Source of the DNA: Actibacterium atlanticum | GTDB taxonomy: Bacteria > Pseudomonadota > Alphaproteobacteria > Rhodobacterales > Rhodobacteraceae | Length of the DNA stretch: 64,000 nucleotides | Direction: 5' to 3' | Assembly (NCBI RefSeq): GCF_000671395.1 | Contig: NZ_AQQY01000001.1 | Coordinates: 62,001 to 126,000, forward strand | Shown: piece by piece, positions 27,064 to 37,203 of the stretch | How the letters are laid out: each line of letters opens with the position of its first letter | Numbering within the stretch: position 1 is the stretch's first letter | Notes under the pieces: model-generated | The model's database searches: none | Told to the model about the DNA's origin: nothing | Seen by the model: the letters and a program-made list of their open reading frames with translations, nothing else | Translations under genes and position numbers: made by a program

Positions 27064-28608
27064 ATGCTGGATAACATCCTTTCCCTGATCACCTTTTTGC
27101 CGCTGATCGCGGCGCTGGTGCTGGCCCTGTTTTTGCGCGGAGAAGACGAAGCCGCGCAGACCAATGCCAAATGGGTCGCTTTGGCCACGACGGTGGTGAC
27201 GTTCCTTGCGTCGCTGTTTGTCATCGCCCAGTTTGACCCGTCAAACACCGGCTTTCAGTTCGTCGAAGAGCGCGACTGGATTTTGGGTCTGAAATACAAG
27301 ATGGGGGTCGACGGCATCAGTGTGCTGTTTGTCATGCTGACCACCTTCCTGATGCCGATCACCATCGGCGCGTGTTGGGGTGTCACCCACCGCGTCAAGG
27401 AATACATGATCGCCTTCTTGTTGCTGGAAACCCTGATGCTGGGTGTGTTCTGCGCGCTGGATCTGGTGCTGTTCTATCTGTTCTTTGAGGCCGGTCTGAT
27501 CCCGATGTTCCTGATCATCGGCATCTGGGGCGGGGCGAACCGCATCTATGCGTCGTTCAAGTTCTTCCTTTATACCTTCCTTGGCTCGGTGCTGATGCTG
27601 GTCGCCATGATTGCGATGTTCATGGATGCAGGCACCACCGATATCCCGACCCTGCTGAACCACGAGTTCAGCGCGGGCACGCTAAGCCTGTTTGGCTGGC
27701 AGATCGTCGGTGGGTTGCAGACCTTGCTGTGGCTGGCCTTCTTTGCAAGTTTCGCGGTGAAAATGCCGATGTGGCCGGTGCACACCTGGTTGCCAGATGC
27801 GCACGTGCAGGCCCCGACGGCGGGGTCGGTCATTCTGGCGGCGATCCTGTTGAAGATGGGGGGCTATGGCTTCCTGCGGTTCAGCCTGCCGATGTTCCCG
27901 GTGGCCAGCGACCTGCTGGCGCCGCTGGTTTTGTGGATGTCGGCCATCGCTATTGTCTACACCTCGCTGGTGGCGATGGTGCAGCAGGATATGAAAAAGC
28001 TGATCGCTTATTCGTCGGTTGCCCACATGGGCTACGTGACCATGGGTATTTTTGCAGCCAACCAGCAGGGGATTGATGGTGCGATCTTTCAGATGATCAG
28101 CCACGGCTTTATCTCGGGCGCATTGTTCCTGTGTGTCGGTGTGATCTATGACCGGATGCACACCCGCGACATCGACGCCTATGGCGGCTTGGTGAACCGT
28201 ATGCCGGCCTATGCCTTGGTCTTTATGCTGTTCACCATGGCCAACGTCGGCCTGCCCGGCACCAGCGGGTTCGTGGGTGAATTCCTGACCCTGATGGGCG
28301 TGTTCCAGGCCAACACCTGGGTGGCGCTGATCGCGACCTCGGGGGTGATCCTGTCAGCGGCTTATGCGTTGTGGCTCTATCGCCGCGTCGTCTTTGGCCA
28401 GCTGATCAAGGAAAGCCTGAAGTCGATCACCGACATGAACAAGCGCGAACGCATGCTGTTTGCGCCGCTGATCTTCATGACGCTCTTGCTGGGGGTCTAT
28501 CCCAGCCTTGTCACCGATATCATTGGCCCGTCTGTGGCGGCGCTGATCGAGCAACAACAAACCGCTGTGGTCGCCTTTGACGGTACGACCCAGATGGCAC
28601 AGCACTAA
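27064..28608 (+). CDS. nuoM: NADH-quinone oxidoreductase subunit M
   Basis: Antiporter-like proton pump (ND4 type) of 514 residues with about 14 transmembrane helices. It shows [18 protein letters not shown] with the conserved Glu, the broken-helix lysine region [27 protein letters not shown] and [14 protein letters not shown]. The ATG immediately follows the nuoL TAA, so translation is likely to be reinitiating. Nothing unusual. Confidence 0.97.
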   Translation: MLDNILSLITFLPLIAALVLALFLRGEDEAAQTNAKWVALATTVVTFLASLFVIAQFDPSNTGFQFVEERDWILGLKYKMGVDGISVLFVMLTTFLMPITIGACWGVTHRVKEYMIAFLLLETLMLGVFCALDLVLFYLFFEAGLIPMFLIIGIWGGANRIYASFKFFLYTFLGSVLMLVAMIAMFMDAGTTDIPTLLNHEFSAGTLSLFGWQIVGGLQTLLWLAFFASFAVKMPMWPVHTWLPDAHVQAPTAGSVILAAILLKMGGYGFLRFSLPMFPVASDLLAPLVLWMSAIAIVYTSLVAMVQQDMKKLIAYSSVAHMGYVTMGIFAANQQGIDGAIFQMISHGFISGALFLCVGVIYDRMHTRDIDAYGGLVNRMPAYALVFMLFTMANVGLPGTSGFVGEFLTLMGVFQANTWVALIATSGVILSAAYALWLYRRVVFGQLIKESLKSITDMNKRERMLFAPLIFMTLLLGVYPSLVTDIIGPSVAALIEQQQTAVVAFDGTTQMAQH

Positions 28609-28620
28609 GAGGGCACAGCG

Positions 28621-30063
28621 ATGATCTCTTCTGATATCTCCACCGTCCTTCCGGAAATCGTGCTGGCGGTCTATGCCATGCTGGCGCTGGTGGGCGCGGT
28701 TTATACCGGCAAGGACAAGGTTACTGGGCTGCTGACCTGGATTACCGCCGCAGTGCTGGTTCTGGTTGGCCTGTGGATCGGGCTGGGCGGCAATGGTGCA
28801 CGCAGCGCGTTCAACGGCGCCTTCATCGACGATAGTTTCGCCCGTTTCGCCAAGGTCGTGATCCTGCTGTCGGCGGCGGCTGTGCTGGTGATGAGCCAAG
28901 ACTATATGAAACGCATGCAGCTGGACCGGTTCGAGTATCCGGTTCTGGTCACGCTTGCGGCCGTCGGCATGATGATGATGGTTTCCGCAGGCGACCTGAT
29001 GGCGCTTTACATGGGGCTGGAGCTGCAATCGCTGTCTTTGTATGTGGTTGCCGCCCTGCGCCGTGACAGTGCCAAATCGACCGAGGCTGGCCTGAAGTAC
29101 TTTGTGCTGGGCGCGATCAGCTCGGGCATGCTGTTGTACGGTGCCTCGCTGGTTTACGGCTTTACCGGCACAACGCTGTTTAGCGGTGTGATCGAGGTAG
29201 TGCAGGCGGGTGAACTTTCGCTGGGTCTGCTGTTTGGTCTGGTCTTCCTGATCATCGGTCTGGCGTTCAAAGTGTCGGCCGTGCCCTTCCACATGTGGAC
29301 GCCGGACGTCTACGAAGGCTCGCCCACGCCGGTCACCGCCTTTTTCGCCACCGCGCCGAAAATGGCGGCGATGGGCCTGTTTGCCCGCGTGATGTTTGAT
29401 GCCTTTGGCGAAGCCACCCATGACTGGACCCAGATCATCGCGCTGCTGTCGGTTGCGTCGATGTTCCTTGGTGCGGTTGCGGCGATTGGCCAGACCAACA
29501 TCAAGCGTCTGATGGCGTTCAGCTCGATCGCGCATATGGGCTTTGCCCTGATGGGGCTGGCGGCTGGCACCGAGGCCGGCGTTCAGGCGATGCTGATCTA
29601 CATGACCATCTATGTTGCGATGAACGTCGGCACTTTTGCTTTTATCCTGAGCATGGAGAAAGACGGCAAGCCGGTGGTTCAGATCGACGCGCTGCACATG
29701 TATTCCACCCGCGAGCCGCTGAAGGCACTGGCCATGCTGGTGCTGCTGTTCAGCCTGGCAGGTGTGCCGCCACTGGTGGGCTTCTTTGGCAAGTTTTACG
29801 TGCTGATGGCCGCTGTGGACGCCGGCATGGCATGGCTGGCGGTTGCCGGTGTGATTGCCTCGGTTATCGGGGCCTTCTATTACCTGCGGATCGTCTACTA
29901 CATGTACTTCGGCGACGAGGCCAAAGCTGGTGTGGATTCGCGGGTTAACCCGGTTTTGTGGGGCTTCCTGATGGTGTCGGCTCTGGCGATGCTGTTGGGG
30001 GTTGTGAACCTGTTTGGGATCGAAGGACCGGCCCTGGCAGCGGCACAAACTCTTGTCCGCTGA
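28621..30063 (+). CDS. nuoN: NADH-quinone oxidoreductase subunit N
   Basis: Third antiporter-like pump (ND2 type), 480 residues. Motifs include [15 protein letters not shown] with the conserved Glu, [27 protein letters not shown] with the pump Lys, and [14 protein letters not shown]. Its 3' end overlaps the likely birA start, so the operon continues past the last complex I subunit. Confidence 0.97.
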   Translation: MISSDISTVLPEIVLAVYAMLALVGAVYTGKDKVTGLLTWITAAVLVLVGLWIGLGGNGARSAFNGAFIDDSFARFAKVVILLSAAAVLVMSQDYMKRMQLDRFEYPVLVTLAAVGMMMMVSAGDLMALYMGLELQSLSLYVVAALRRDSAKSTEAGLKYFVLGAISSGMLLYGASLVYGFTGTTLFSGVIEVVQAGELSLGLLFGLVFLIIGLAFKVSAVPFHMWTPDVYEGSPTPVTAFFATAPKMAAMGLFARVMFDAFGEATHDWTQIIALLSVASMFLGAVAAIGQTNIKRLMAFSSIAHMGFALMGLAAGTEAGVQAMLIYMTIYVAMNVGTFAFILSMEKDGKPVVQIDALHMYSTREPLKALAMLVLLFSLAGVPPLVGFFGKFYVLMAAVDAGMAWLAVAGVIASVIGAFYYLRIVYYMYFGDEAKAGVDSRVNPVLWGFLMVSALAMLLGVVNLFGIEGPALAAAQTLVR

Positions 30064-30811
30064 CATTGATTGGGCCGGATGGCCCGACACCTATGACCGG
30101 GTAATTCTGGATCAGGTCGACAGTACAATGTCCGAGGCCGCACGCCGCGCCTCGGACGTTTTGCGTCCAACGTGGATTTTAGCGCATCATCAAACGGCGG
30201 GCCGGGGGAGGCGCGGGCGGGCTTGGGAAAACCCCAAGGGCAACTTTGCCGCGACATTGATCCTGCGCCCCAAGGGGGATCCGCAACAGATCGCGTTGCG
30301 CTCTTTCGTGGCGGCATTGGCTTTGTATGACTGCATGGCCACCGTGGTGGACCCGGCGAAACTGTCGCTGAAATGGCCCAATGATGTGCTGCTGTCGGGC
30401 GGTAAGGTCGCGGGCATTTTGCTGGAGGCCATGGGGCAGGGCGCTGAGGTTCTGAGCATCGGTATCGGGATCAACCTGTCCAGCGCGCCAAGCCCAAACC
30501 AACTGGAAGAGCGCGCCGTGGCGCCGGTCGCGCTGGCCGATCATACCGGCGCAAAGTTGCCCGCCGAAGGCGTGCTGTTTGAACTGGCCACCGCTTATGC
30601 CCGCTGGGAAGACCGTTTCAACACCTATGGGTTTGAACCGATCCGCACCGCGTGGTTGCAACAGGCCGCCCGTCTGGGGCAACCCATCACCGCCCGCACG
30701 GCGCGCGATGAAATCACCGGGACGTTTGACACTGTGGACGAAGGCGGCAATCTTGTTTTACGCACGCCCAAAGGCCGTGTGGCAATCGCGGCGGCGGACG
30801 TATTTTTCTGA
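30053..30811 (+). CDS. birA: Biotin-[acetyl-CoA-carboxylase] ligase
   Basis: Attaches biotin to the carboxyl carrier protein. The catalytic core shows the substrate loop [16 protein letters not shown] and [19 protein letters not shown] with the catalytic Lys; a small C-terminal SH3-like domain ends [10 protein letters not shown]. There is no N-terminal helix-turn-helix, so it is a monofunctional (group I) ligase and not a repressor. Start is uncertain: TTG at 30053 gives [10 protein letters not shown] and overlaps nuoN by 11 nt; ATG at 30014 would add 13 residues with a longer overlap. Co-transcribed with nuoN. Confidence 0.92.
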   Translation: MSADIDWAGWPDTYDRVILDQVDSTMSEAARRASDVLRPTWILAHHQTAGRGRRGRAWENPKGNFAATLILRPKGDPQQIALRSFVAALALYDCMATVVDPAKLSLKWPNDVLLSGGKVAGILLEAMGQGAEVLSIGIGINLSSAPSPNQLEERAVAPVALADHTGAKLPAEGVLFELATAYARWEDRFNTYGFEPIRTAWLQQAARLGQPITARTARDEITGTFDTVDEGGNLVLRTPKGRVAIAAADVFF

Positions 30812-30822
30812 AAGGGGTGGGC

Positions 30823-31602
30823 ATGCTTCTGTGCATTGACTGCGGCAACACGAACACGGTGTTCTCTATCTGGGATGGACAGAAGTTTCTGTGCACGCTC
30901 AGGACCTCCACCCATCACAAGCGCACGGCCGATCAGTATTTTACCTGGTATTCGACGCTGATCCGGCATCACCAGATCGACGCGGATATCACTGATGTGA
31001 TCATCTCATCAACGGTGCCGCGCGTGGTGTTTAACCTGCGCGTTTTTACCGACCGCTATTTCAATTGCCGCCCGCTGGTGGTGGGCAAACCGGAATGCGC
31101 CTTGCCGCACGCACCGCGCGTCGATGTGGGGACACAGGTCGGGCCGGACAGGCTGGTGAATACGGCCGGCGCTTTTGATCGCCATGGTGGCAACCTGATC
31201 GTGGTGGATTTTGGCACCGCGACCACCTTTGATGTTGTGGCTGCAGATGGCGCCTATGAGGGCGGCGTGATTTCACCGGGCGTGAACCTGTCGCTGGAAG
31301 CGCTGCACATGGCGGCTGCGGCACTGCCCCATGTGGACGTCACCATGCCGCCGCAGGTGATTGGCACCAACACGGTGGACTGTATCCAATCTGGTGTGTT
31401 TTGGGGCTATATCGGGCTGGTGCAGGGCGTGTGCCATCGAATTCAGACAGAATATGCGGCCAAGATGAAGATTATCGCCACCGGGGGGCTTGCACCTTTG
31501 TTCGCGCAGGGCGAAGACCTGTTTGACAGTTTCGAAGACGATCTGACGATGCACGGTCTGACCGTGATCCACGCCTATAACAAGGAAGTTGGCGCGATAT
31601 GA
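30823..31602 (+). CDS. coaX: Type III pantothenate kinase
   Basis: Phosphorylates pantothenate in CoA synthesis. The 259-residue ASKHA-fold protein shows the phosphate-1 motif CIDCGNTNTVFSIWDG, the GPDRLVNTAGAF pantothenate-site motif, IVVDFGTATTFDVV and the adenosine motif ATGGLAPLF. The ATG at 30823 has AAAGGGG at 30811-30817; a GTG at 30817 overlaps that site and is unlikely. It overlaps rnj by 4 nt (ATGA). Type III kinases need potassium or ammonium and are not feedback-inhibited by CoA, as known for the family. Confidence 0.96.
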   Translation: MLLCIDCGNTNTVFSIWDGQKFLCTLRTSTHHKRTADQYFTWYSTLIRHHQIDADITDVIISSTVPRVVFNLRVFTDRYFNCRPLVVGKPECALPHAPRVDVGTQVGPDRLVNTAGAFDRHGGNLIVVDFGTATTFDVVAADGAYEGGVISPGVNLSLEALHMAAAALPHVDVTMPPQVIGTNTVDCIQSGVFWGYIGLVQGVCHRIQTEYAAKMKIIATGGLAPLFAQGEDLFDSFEDDLTMHGLTVIHAYNKEVGAI

Positions 31603-33272
31603 GCAGTAAAAACCGCCTGATCTACCTGCCGCTTGGCGGCGCAGGAGAGATCGGCATGAACGCCTATGTGTATGGCTACGGTCCCAAGGGCAAAGAGCGC
31701 TATATCCTTGTCGATCTGGGCGTGACCTTCCCCGATATGGACAGCACGCCGGGCGTGGACCTGATCTATGCCGATATCGACTGGCTGGTGCAGCGCGCCG
31801 ACCGGCTTGAGGCAATCTTTATCACCCACGGGCACGAGGACCACATCGGGGCGCTGCCGCTGGGCTGGCCCAAGCTGAAAGTGCCGATCTATACCCGGAC
31901 CTTCACCGGCAATCTGGCGATGCACAAGATGGAGGATCGCGGGCTGGACCCCCTGCAGGTCCGCGTGGTGCAGCCTTGGCCTGAAACCATTAAAGCGGGT
32001 CCGTTCACGGTTAGCTTCCTGCCAGTGTCGCATTCGATCCCCGAAAGCTCGGCCTTGGTCATCGACAGCCCGGCAGGGCGGGTGGTGCACACGGGCGATT
32101 TCAAACTGGATGAAAGCCCGGTTGTGGGTGAGCCGTTCCAGCCCGATCTGTGGGCTGAGGTCGCAGGCGATGGCATTCAGGCGCTGGTCTGTGATTCCAC
32201 CAACGTGTTCTCGCCAGCGGCGGGCCGCTCTGAGGCCACCGTTGGCCCGGCGATTGAACAGTTGATCAAACAGTCTTCGGGCATGATGGTCGCAACCACC
32301 TTTGCCTCGAATGTGGCGCGTGTGCGCACGCTGGCGATGGCGGGGCAGGCGGCGGGGCGCTCGATTGTGCTGTTGGGCCGCGCGATGCGCCGGATGGTTG
32401 AGGCGGCCGTTGAAAGCGGCGTTTTGACCGATTTTCCCACCACGATCCCGGCCGAAGATGCCACCAACGTACCGCGCGAGAACCTGATGCTGCTGGTCAC
32501 CGGCAGTCAGGGCGAACGCCGCGCGGCCTCGGCGCAGTTGGCACGGGGCAAATACATGGGTCTGACGATGAAAGAGGGGGACACCTTCCTGTTTTCGTCC
32601 AAGACCATTCCGGGTAATGAAAAGGGCGTGGGCCACATCGTGAATGCCTTCTCTGAGATGGGTGTGCATGTGGTCGATGATGGCGCGGATCTGTACCATG
32701 TGTCCGGCCACGCCAACCGTCCTGACCTTGAGCGCGTGCATAAGATCATGAAGCCCAAGATCGTTGTGCCGATGCACGGCGAACACCGTCATCTGCGCAA
32801 GCACCGTGATCTGGCGCAGGGCAATGGCTTTGCCTCGGTGATTGCGCCCAATGGCACCATGGTGGACCTGACCGGGGATGCGCCGCAGATTGTCGAGCAT
32901 ATCGAGGCCGGGCGGACCTATCTGGATGGCAAAGTGCAGATTGGCGCCTTTGACGGCATTGTGCGCGACCGGATTCGGATGGCGTTGAACGGGCTGTTGG
33001 TGATCAACCTGATCATGGATGAAAACGATGAGCCGCTGGGCGAACCCTGGGCCGAAATCAAGGGCCTGCCTGAGGTTGGGTTGTCAAAGGTTCCTTTGTC
33101 CGAGCTGCTGGAGAACGATCTGGCGCAGCTGATGAACCGTACCGATGACAAGGTGCTGATGGACGATGACAAGCTGGAAGAGGCCCTGCGCCGGCGCACC
33201 CGTCAGGTGGCGCAGGAAGAGCTGGGTCGTAAGCCAGAGGTCATGGTGGTGATCAGCCGTTTGATGGCTTGA
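31599..33272 (+). CDS. rnj: Ribonuclease J
   Basis: A 557-residue metallo-beta-lactamase/beta-CASP RNase with 5'-to-3' exo- and endonuclease activity in mRNA decay and rRNA processing. The zinc site is ITHGHEDHIGALP; further ligands lie in VSHSIPESSALVI, VHTGDFKLD and VSGHANRPDLERVHKIM. The N-terminus LIYLPLGGAGEIGMN is typical. It is the last gene of the nuo-birA-coaX-rnj transcript and ends before two strong hairpins. RNase J in alphaproteobacteria coexists with RNase E. Confidence 0.95.
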   Translation: MSSKNRLIYLPLGGAGEIGMNAYVYGYGPKGKERYILVDLGVTFPDMDSTPGVDLIYADIDWLVQRADRLEAIFITHGHEDHIGALPLGWPKLKVPIYTRTFTGNLAMHKMEDRGLDPLQVRVVQPWPETIKAGPFTVSFLPVSHSIPESSALVIDSPAGRVVHTGDFKLDESPVVGEPFQPDLWAEVAGDGIQALVCDSTNVFSPAAGRSEATVGPAIEQLIKQSSGMMVATTFASNVARVRTLAMAGQAAGRSIVLLGRAMRRMVEAAVESGVLTDFPTTIPAEDATNVPRENLMLLVTGSQGERRAASAQLARGKYMGLTMKEGDTFLFSSKTIPGNEKGVGHIVNAFSEMGVHVVDDGADLYHVSGHANRPDLERVHKIMKPKIVVPMHGEHRHLRKHRDLAQGNGFASVIAPNGTMVDLTGDAPQIVEHIEAGRTYLDGKVQIGAFDGIVRDRIRMALNGLLVINLIMDENDEPLGEPWAEIKGLPEVGLSKVPLSELLENDLAQLMNRTDDKVLMDDDKLEEALRRRTRQVAQEELGRKPEVMVVISRLMA

Positions 33273-33280
33273 TAAATTGC

Positions 33281-33329
33281 GCGCGCCAAGGCGCGCTAGA
33301 GATATCTCCGCGCCCCCTTTGGGGGCGCG
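33281..33329. terminator. Two GC-rich hairpins between convergent rnj and DEAD-box helicase genes
   Basis: GCGCGCC (33281-33287) pairs with GGCGCGC (33290-33296), and CGCGCCCCC (33309-33317) pairs with GGGGGCGCG (33321-33329) with a TTT loop. Neither has a long T-run, but in this convergent position they probably end transcription from both sides. Confidence 0.6.
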
Positions 33330-33362
33330 TCGAGTGGGCGCTTAAGTTTCAGGTCAGCGTAT

Positions 33363-34739
33363 TTAAGCCGGGGTTTTGAACGACCGCAGGATGAAAGCCG
33401 GGACGTGATCGCCCATGCCGACAACCGGTTCGCCACCACCGCCGCGTCCGCCACGTCCGCGTGAGCGGCTGCGCGATGCGGTCGGTTTGCTTTCCTTGGG
33501 CTTGGTGTCCGCCTTGGCTTTCTCGGCGGGTTTTTCCGCCGGTTTTTCGGCCTTGGTCTTGTGTTCGGCTTTCGGCTCGGGTGCGGCGGTTTTGAGCGGA
33601 TTCTCGATGCGCGGGATTTCCATTTTCACCAGCGCTTCGATATCGGCGAAGTTTTTCTCGTCGTAGGGCACGCACAGCATCATCGCCTTGCCTTTGCGCC
33701 CGGCGCGGCCTGTGCGGCCGATGCGGTGCACATAGTCTTCGGCGTGGCTGGGCACATCGTAGTTGAAGACGTGGGACACATTCGGGATGTCCAGCCCGCG
33801 GGCGGCCACATCCGAGGCGCACAGGAAGCGGATCGAGCCATTGCGGAACCCTTCGAGGGTTTTCATGCGGTGGCTTTGGTCCAGATCGCCATGGATCGGA
33901 GCGGCGTTATAGCCGTATTTGTTCAGCGATTTCGCAACAATGTCGACTTCGGTCTTGCGGTTGCAGAAGATGATCGCGTTGGTGCAGGCGTCGCCTTCCT
34001 GATCAATCAGTGCACGCAGCAGTTTGCGTTTTTCGCTGGCCTGACGGTCTTTGCGCGAGGCTTTGAAGATCACCACACCCTGTTCGATATTTTCCGAGGT
34101 TGTCGCGGCGCGGGCCACTTCGATCTTTTCGGGGTTCGACAGGAAGGTGTTGGTGATGCGTTCGATCTCGGGCGCCATGGTGGCAGAGAAGAACAGCGTC
34201 TGGCGGGTGAAGGGCGTCAGTTGGAAGATGCGTTCGATATCGGGGATGAAGCCCATATCCAGCATCCGGTCGGCCTCGTCCACCACCATGATCTGCACGC
34301 CGGTCAGCAGCAGCTTTCCGCGTTCGAAATGGTCCAGCAGGCGGCCCGGTGTGGCGATCAGAACGTCGACACCTTTGTCGATCAGCTGGTCCTGTTCCTT
34401 GAAGCTGACGCCGCCGATCAGCAGCGCTTTGGTCAACTTGGTGTTCTTGGCGTAAATGTCGAAGTTTTCAGCGACCTGAGCGGCCAGTTCACGGGTCGGC
34501 GCCAGAACAAGGCTGCGCGGCATGCGGGCCCGGGCGCGGCCCTTGGCCAGCATGGTGATCATCGGCAGGGTGAAGCTGGCGGTCTTGCCGGTGCCGGTCT
34601 GGGCGATCCCCAGAACGTCCTTGCCCGACAAAGCGTGCGGAATAGCACCGGCCTGGATCGGAGTGGGAGATTCATAGCCCGCGTCTTCAACGGCGGAAAG
34701 AACTTTGGGATGCAGTCCCAAGTCAGCAAATTTGGTCAT
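33363..34739 (-). CDS. DEAD-box RNA helicase, RhlE-like
   Basis: ATP-dependent RNA helicase of 458 residues. All motifs are present: Q motif (YESPTPIQ), Walker A AQTGTGKT, PTRELA, VVDEADRMLDMGF (DEAD), SATMAPE, and motif VI HRIGRTGRAG. The tail after about residue 380 is Lys/Pro/Glu-rich and ends with an RGG-type segment (SRSRGRGGRGGGG), which usually adds RNA affinity. Probably involved in ribosome assembly or RNA decay; the adjacent RNase J gene on the opposite strand is noteworthy but not proof of partnership. Confidence 0.93.
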   Translation of the reverse strand: MTKFADLGLHPKVLSAVEDAGYESPTPIQAGAIPHALSGKDVLGIAQTGTGKTASFTLPMITMLAKGRARARMPRSLVLAPTRELAAQVAENFDIYAKNTKLTKALLIGGVSFKEQDQLIDKGVDVLIATPGRLLDHFERGKLLLTGVQIMVVDEADRMLDMGFIPDIERIFQLTPFTRQTLFFSATMAPEIERITNTFLSNPEKIEVARAATTSENIEQGVVIFKASRKDRQASEKRKLLRALIDQEGDACTNAIIFCNRKTEVDIVAKSLNKYGYNAAPIHGDLDQSHRMKTLEGFRNGSIRFLCASDVAARGLDIPNVSHVFNYDVPSHAEDYVHRIGRTGRAGRKGKAMMLCVPYDEKNFADIEALVKMEIPRIENPLKTAAPEPKAEHKTKAEKPAEKPAEKAKADTKPKESKPTASRSRSRGRGGRGGGGEPVVGMGDHVPAFILRSFKTPA

Positions 34740-34877
34740 TCAGGCCCTATCAATTGCGGCGTCTGTAAGAATGCCGCTAAACTGTGCGGCCTGATCAGCC
34801 GTATTGCCGATCTTCGTCTTGGCGCAGTGCTTAGGCCAAGCGTACTTAAAGGTCAAGGTTTCACCGGGTTTGGGCGC

Positions 34878-35432
34878 CTAGGGCCAAAGCCATAGGATCA
34901 GAGCGATTTCGGGCACGACGATGGCCCAGCCAATGGCCACCAGAACCCCATCGCGCAGGGTCAGGCCCAGGCCGAAAACCAACAGATGCCACGACAGGGC
35001 GAAGGGCAGGCCGGGGATGAACCCGGCGAAGATGATGATCACGCCGCTGGCGACGCAGGTGATTCCGATCAGAGCCACCGCAAGGGGCGAAGCCGACAGG
35101 CCCGATCGGCGCTGGCCCAGTACCGGATGCAGCCACCCCATGACTTTGCGCAGGTATTTCGCGGCTCCGCGCAGCAGGTTGGCACCGATCATCACCCGCC
35201 CCAGTCGTGCAGGCAGCCACAGGCGGGTGCGCCCGATCATCATGTGCAACCCGATCAGGAAAAGGGTCGCGCCCACGATTGCGGGGACGCCGGGCACCAT
35301 CCCGACCGGAGAGATCACTAGCAAAGACAAAACCACCAGCAGTGGCCCAAAGCCCCGCGCGCCGAGGGCCTCGATCACCGCGCGCAGAGCGACCTTTTCA
35401 CGCCCGGCGCCGGTTTGCTCTAACGAGGCCAA
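34878..35432 (-). CDS. ExoD-family membrane protein
   Basis: An integral membrane protein of about 184-197 residues similar to ExoD, named for exopolysaccharide production in rhizobia. Features are LRAVIEALGARGFGPLLVVLSLLVISPVG, VPGVPAIVGATLFLIGLHMMIGR and four or five membrane helices. Biochemical role is unknown. The start is unclear: no ATG is available; TTG at 35432 lacks a ribosome site, while a CTG at 35471 overlapping the prfC stop would restore family-like N-terminal residues and has AAAGGAA upstream. It is coupled to prfC in either case. Confidence 0.78.
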   Translation of the reverse strand: MASLEQTGAGREKVALRAVIEALGARGFGPLLVVLSLLVISPVGMVPGVPAIVGATLFLIGLHMMIGRTRLWLPARLGRVMIGANLLRGAAKYLRKVMGWLHPVLGQRRSGLSASPLAVALIGITCVASGVIIIFAGFIPGLPFALSWHLLVFGLGLTLRDGVLVAIGWAIVVPEIALILWLWP

Positions 35433-35467
35433 AAGCGCCGTTATCGAGGGGTGATGCTCTGGGTCGT

Positions 35468-37075
35468 TCAGACCTGCATTTCCTTTGTAGCAGAAAGGGT
35501 TAGCTCGGGATGGTCGCGCTCTACACGGTCAATATCCCACTGCAGGCGGGTCATGTAGACGACGTCCCCATCATTGTCATAGCTGATGTGCTGCTTGTTG
35601 GTGTCGGTGAATTTGTCGACATCCGCCTTGGCGCCGGTGACCCAGCGGGCCGAGGTGAATTGCGATTGTTCGAACCGCACGGGCAGGCCGTATTCCAGCT
35701 CGATCCGGCTGGCCAGAACTTCGAATTGTAGCGCGCCCACAACGCCCACAATAAAGCCCGAGCCCATCATCGGCTTAAAGACTTTGGCCGCGCCTTCTTC
35801 GGCGAATTGCATCAGGGCTTTTTCCAGATGCTTGGCTTTCATCGGATCCCCTGCGCGGCAGGTTTGCAGCAATTCGGGCGCGAAGGACGGAATACCAGTA
35901 ACACGCAAAGCTTCGCCTTCGGTTAACGTATCGCCGATGCGCAGCTGGCCGTGGTTGGGGATGCCGATGATATCGCCGGCCCATGCTTCCTCGGCCAGTT
36001 CGCGGTCCGAGGCCAGGAACATCACCGGGTTGGAAATGGCCATCGGTTTTTTGGACCGCACATGGGTCAGTTTCATGCCGCGTTTGAAGTGGCCTGAGGC
36101 CATGCGCACAAAGGCCACACGGTCGCGGTGCTTGGCGTCCATGTTGGCTTGCACCTTGAAAACAAAGCCAGAAACCTTCTTTTCCTCGGGCGCGATCTGG
36201 CGTGGCTCGGCGTTTTGGATTTGTGGCTGGGGGCCGTAGTTGGCGATGCCGTCCATCAGCTCACGCACGCCGAACGAATTGATCGCAGAGCCAAACCAGA
36301 TGGGTGTCATATGCCCTTCGAGCACCGCTTGTGGGTCCAGCTTGGGCAGCAGTTCACGGGCCATTTCGACCTCTTCGCGCAGCTGTTCCAGCAGGTGGTC
36401 GGGGATCAGCTCGTCCAGCTTGGGGTCGTCAAGCCCTTGAATCGAAACGCTTTCGGCCACGACGTTGCGGTCGGCGCGGTCCATCAGTTCCAGGCGGTCA
36501 TTGATCAGGTCGTAACAGCCCAGAAAATCGCGGCCAACGCCAATCGGCCAGCTGGCCGGGGTGACGTCGATGGCCAGATTTTCCTGAATTTCATCAATGA
36601 TTTCAAAGGTGTCGCGGCTTTCGCGGTCCATCTTGTTACAGAAGGTCAGGATCGGCAAATCGCGCAGGCGGCAGACCTCAAACAGCTTGCGGGTCTGGCT
36701 TTCCACGCCTTTCGCGCCGTCGATCACCATCACCGCCGCGTCCACCGCCGTGAGCGTACGATAGGTGTCTTCGCTAAAGTCGCTGTGGCCGGGTGTGTCG
36801 ACCAGATTGAAGCGGAAGCTATTGAAATCAAAGGACATTGCTGACGCGGAAACCGAGATGCCCCGGTCTTTCTCCATCTGCATGAAGTCCGAGCGCGTGC
36901 GCCGTGCCTCGCCCTTGGCGCGCACCTGACCAGCCATCTGAATGGCACCCCCGTAAAGGAGGAACTTTTCCGTCAGGGTCGTCTTACCGGCATCGGGGTG
37001 CGAGATGATCGCAAAGGTCCGGCGGCGCGCAATCTCGGGCGGCAAATCGGGGCGGTTTTGGGCGTTGTCCAACAT
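35468..37075 (-). CDS. prfC: Peptide chain release factor 3
   Basis: GTPase that recycles RF1/RF2 after termination, 535 residues. G motifs: SHPDAGKTTLTEKFL (P loop), RGISVSASAM with the switch region, DTPGHSDFSEDTYRTL, and FCNKMDRESRD; domain III contains the RF3-specific GVVGALQFEV. The start at 37075 (MLDNAQNRPDLPPEI) matches family length; the frame is open to 37138 but that part is the phased-repeat array. The phased motif array (37122-37172) lies 47-97 nt upstream and may overlap the promoter. Confidence 0.95.
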   Translation of the reverse strand: MLDNAQNRPDLPPEIARRRTFAIISHPDAGKTTLTEKFLLYGGAIQMAGQVRAKGEARRTRSDFMQMEKDRGISVSASAMSFDFNSFRFNLVDTPGHSDFSEDTYRTLTAVDAAVMVIDGAKGVESQTRKLFEVCRLRDLPILTFCNKMDRESRDTFEIIDEIQENLAIDVTPASWPIGVGRDFLGCYDLINDRLELMDRADRNVVAESVSIQGLDDPKLDELIPDHLLEQLREEVEMARELLPKLDPQAVLEGHMTPIWFGSAINSFGVRELMDGIANYGPQPQIQNAEPRQIAPEEKKVSGFVFKVQANMDAKHRDRVAFVRMASGHFKRGMKLTHVRSKKPMAISNPVMFLASDRELAEEAWAGDIIGIPNHGQLRIGDTLTEGEALRVTGIPSFAPELLQTCRAGDPMKAKHLEKALMQFAEEGAAKVFKPMMGSGFIVGVVGALQFEVLASRIELEYGLPVRFEQSQFTSARWVTGAKADVDKFTDTNKQHISYDNDGDVVYMTRLQWDIDRVERDHPELTLSATKEMQV

Positions 37076-37121
37076 GAGGGCGATATAGCGGCGAGGGGGG
37101 GAAAGGGCAATGGAAAGGGGC

Positions 37122-37172
37122 ATACACAAGCGATGCACATCCCATGCACATCCGATGCATATCGCATGCGCA
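37122..37172 (+). repeat. 11-bp-phased array of ATGCACA motifs (array B)
   Basis: Five heptamers start at 37122, 37133, 37144, 37155 and 37166 (ATACACA, ATGCACA, ATGCACA, ATGCATA, ATGCGCA) with exactly 4-nt spacers. The central units and the spacers TCCC/TCCG resemble array A at 8915-8954. It lies between prfC and the pentapeptide-repeat gene, in the prfC leader. Confidence 0.8.
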
Positions 37173-37203
37173 GCAATTTATTCCCCCGGATTGCCTGCAA
37201 TCC

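Noticed and set aside
28354-30090. 578-codon minus-strand open frame opposite nuoN
   Set aside because: His/Gln/Arg-rich nonsense composition typical of antisense translation of membrane-protein genes.
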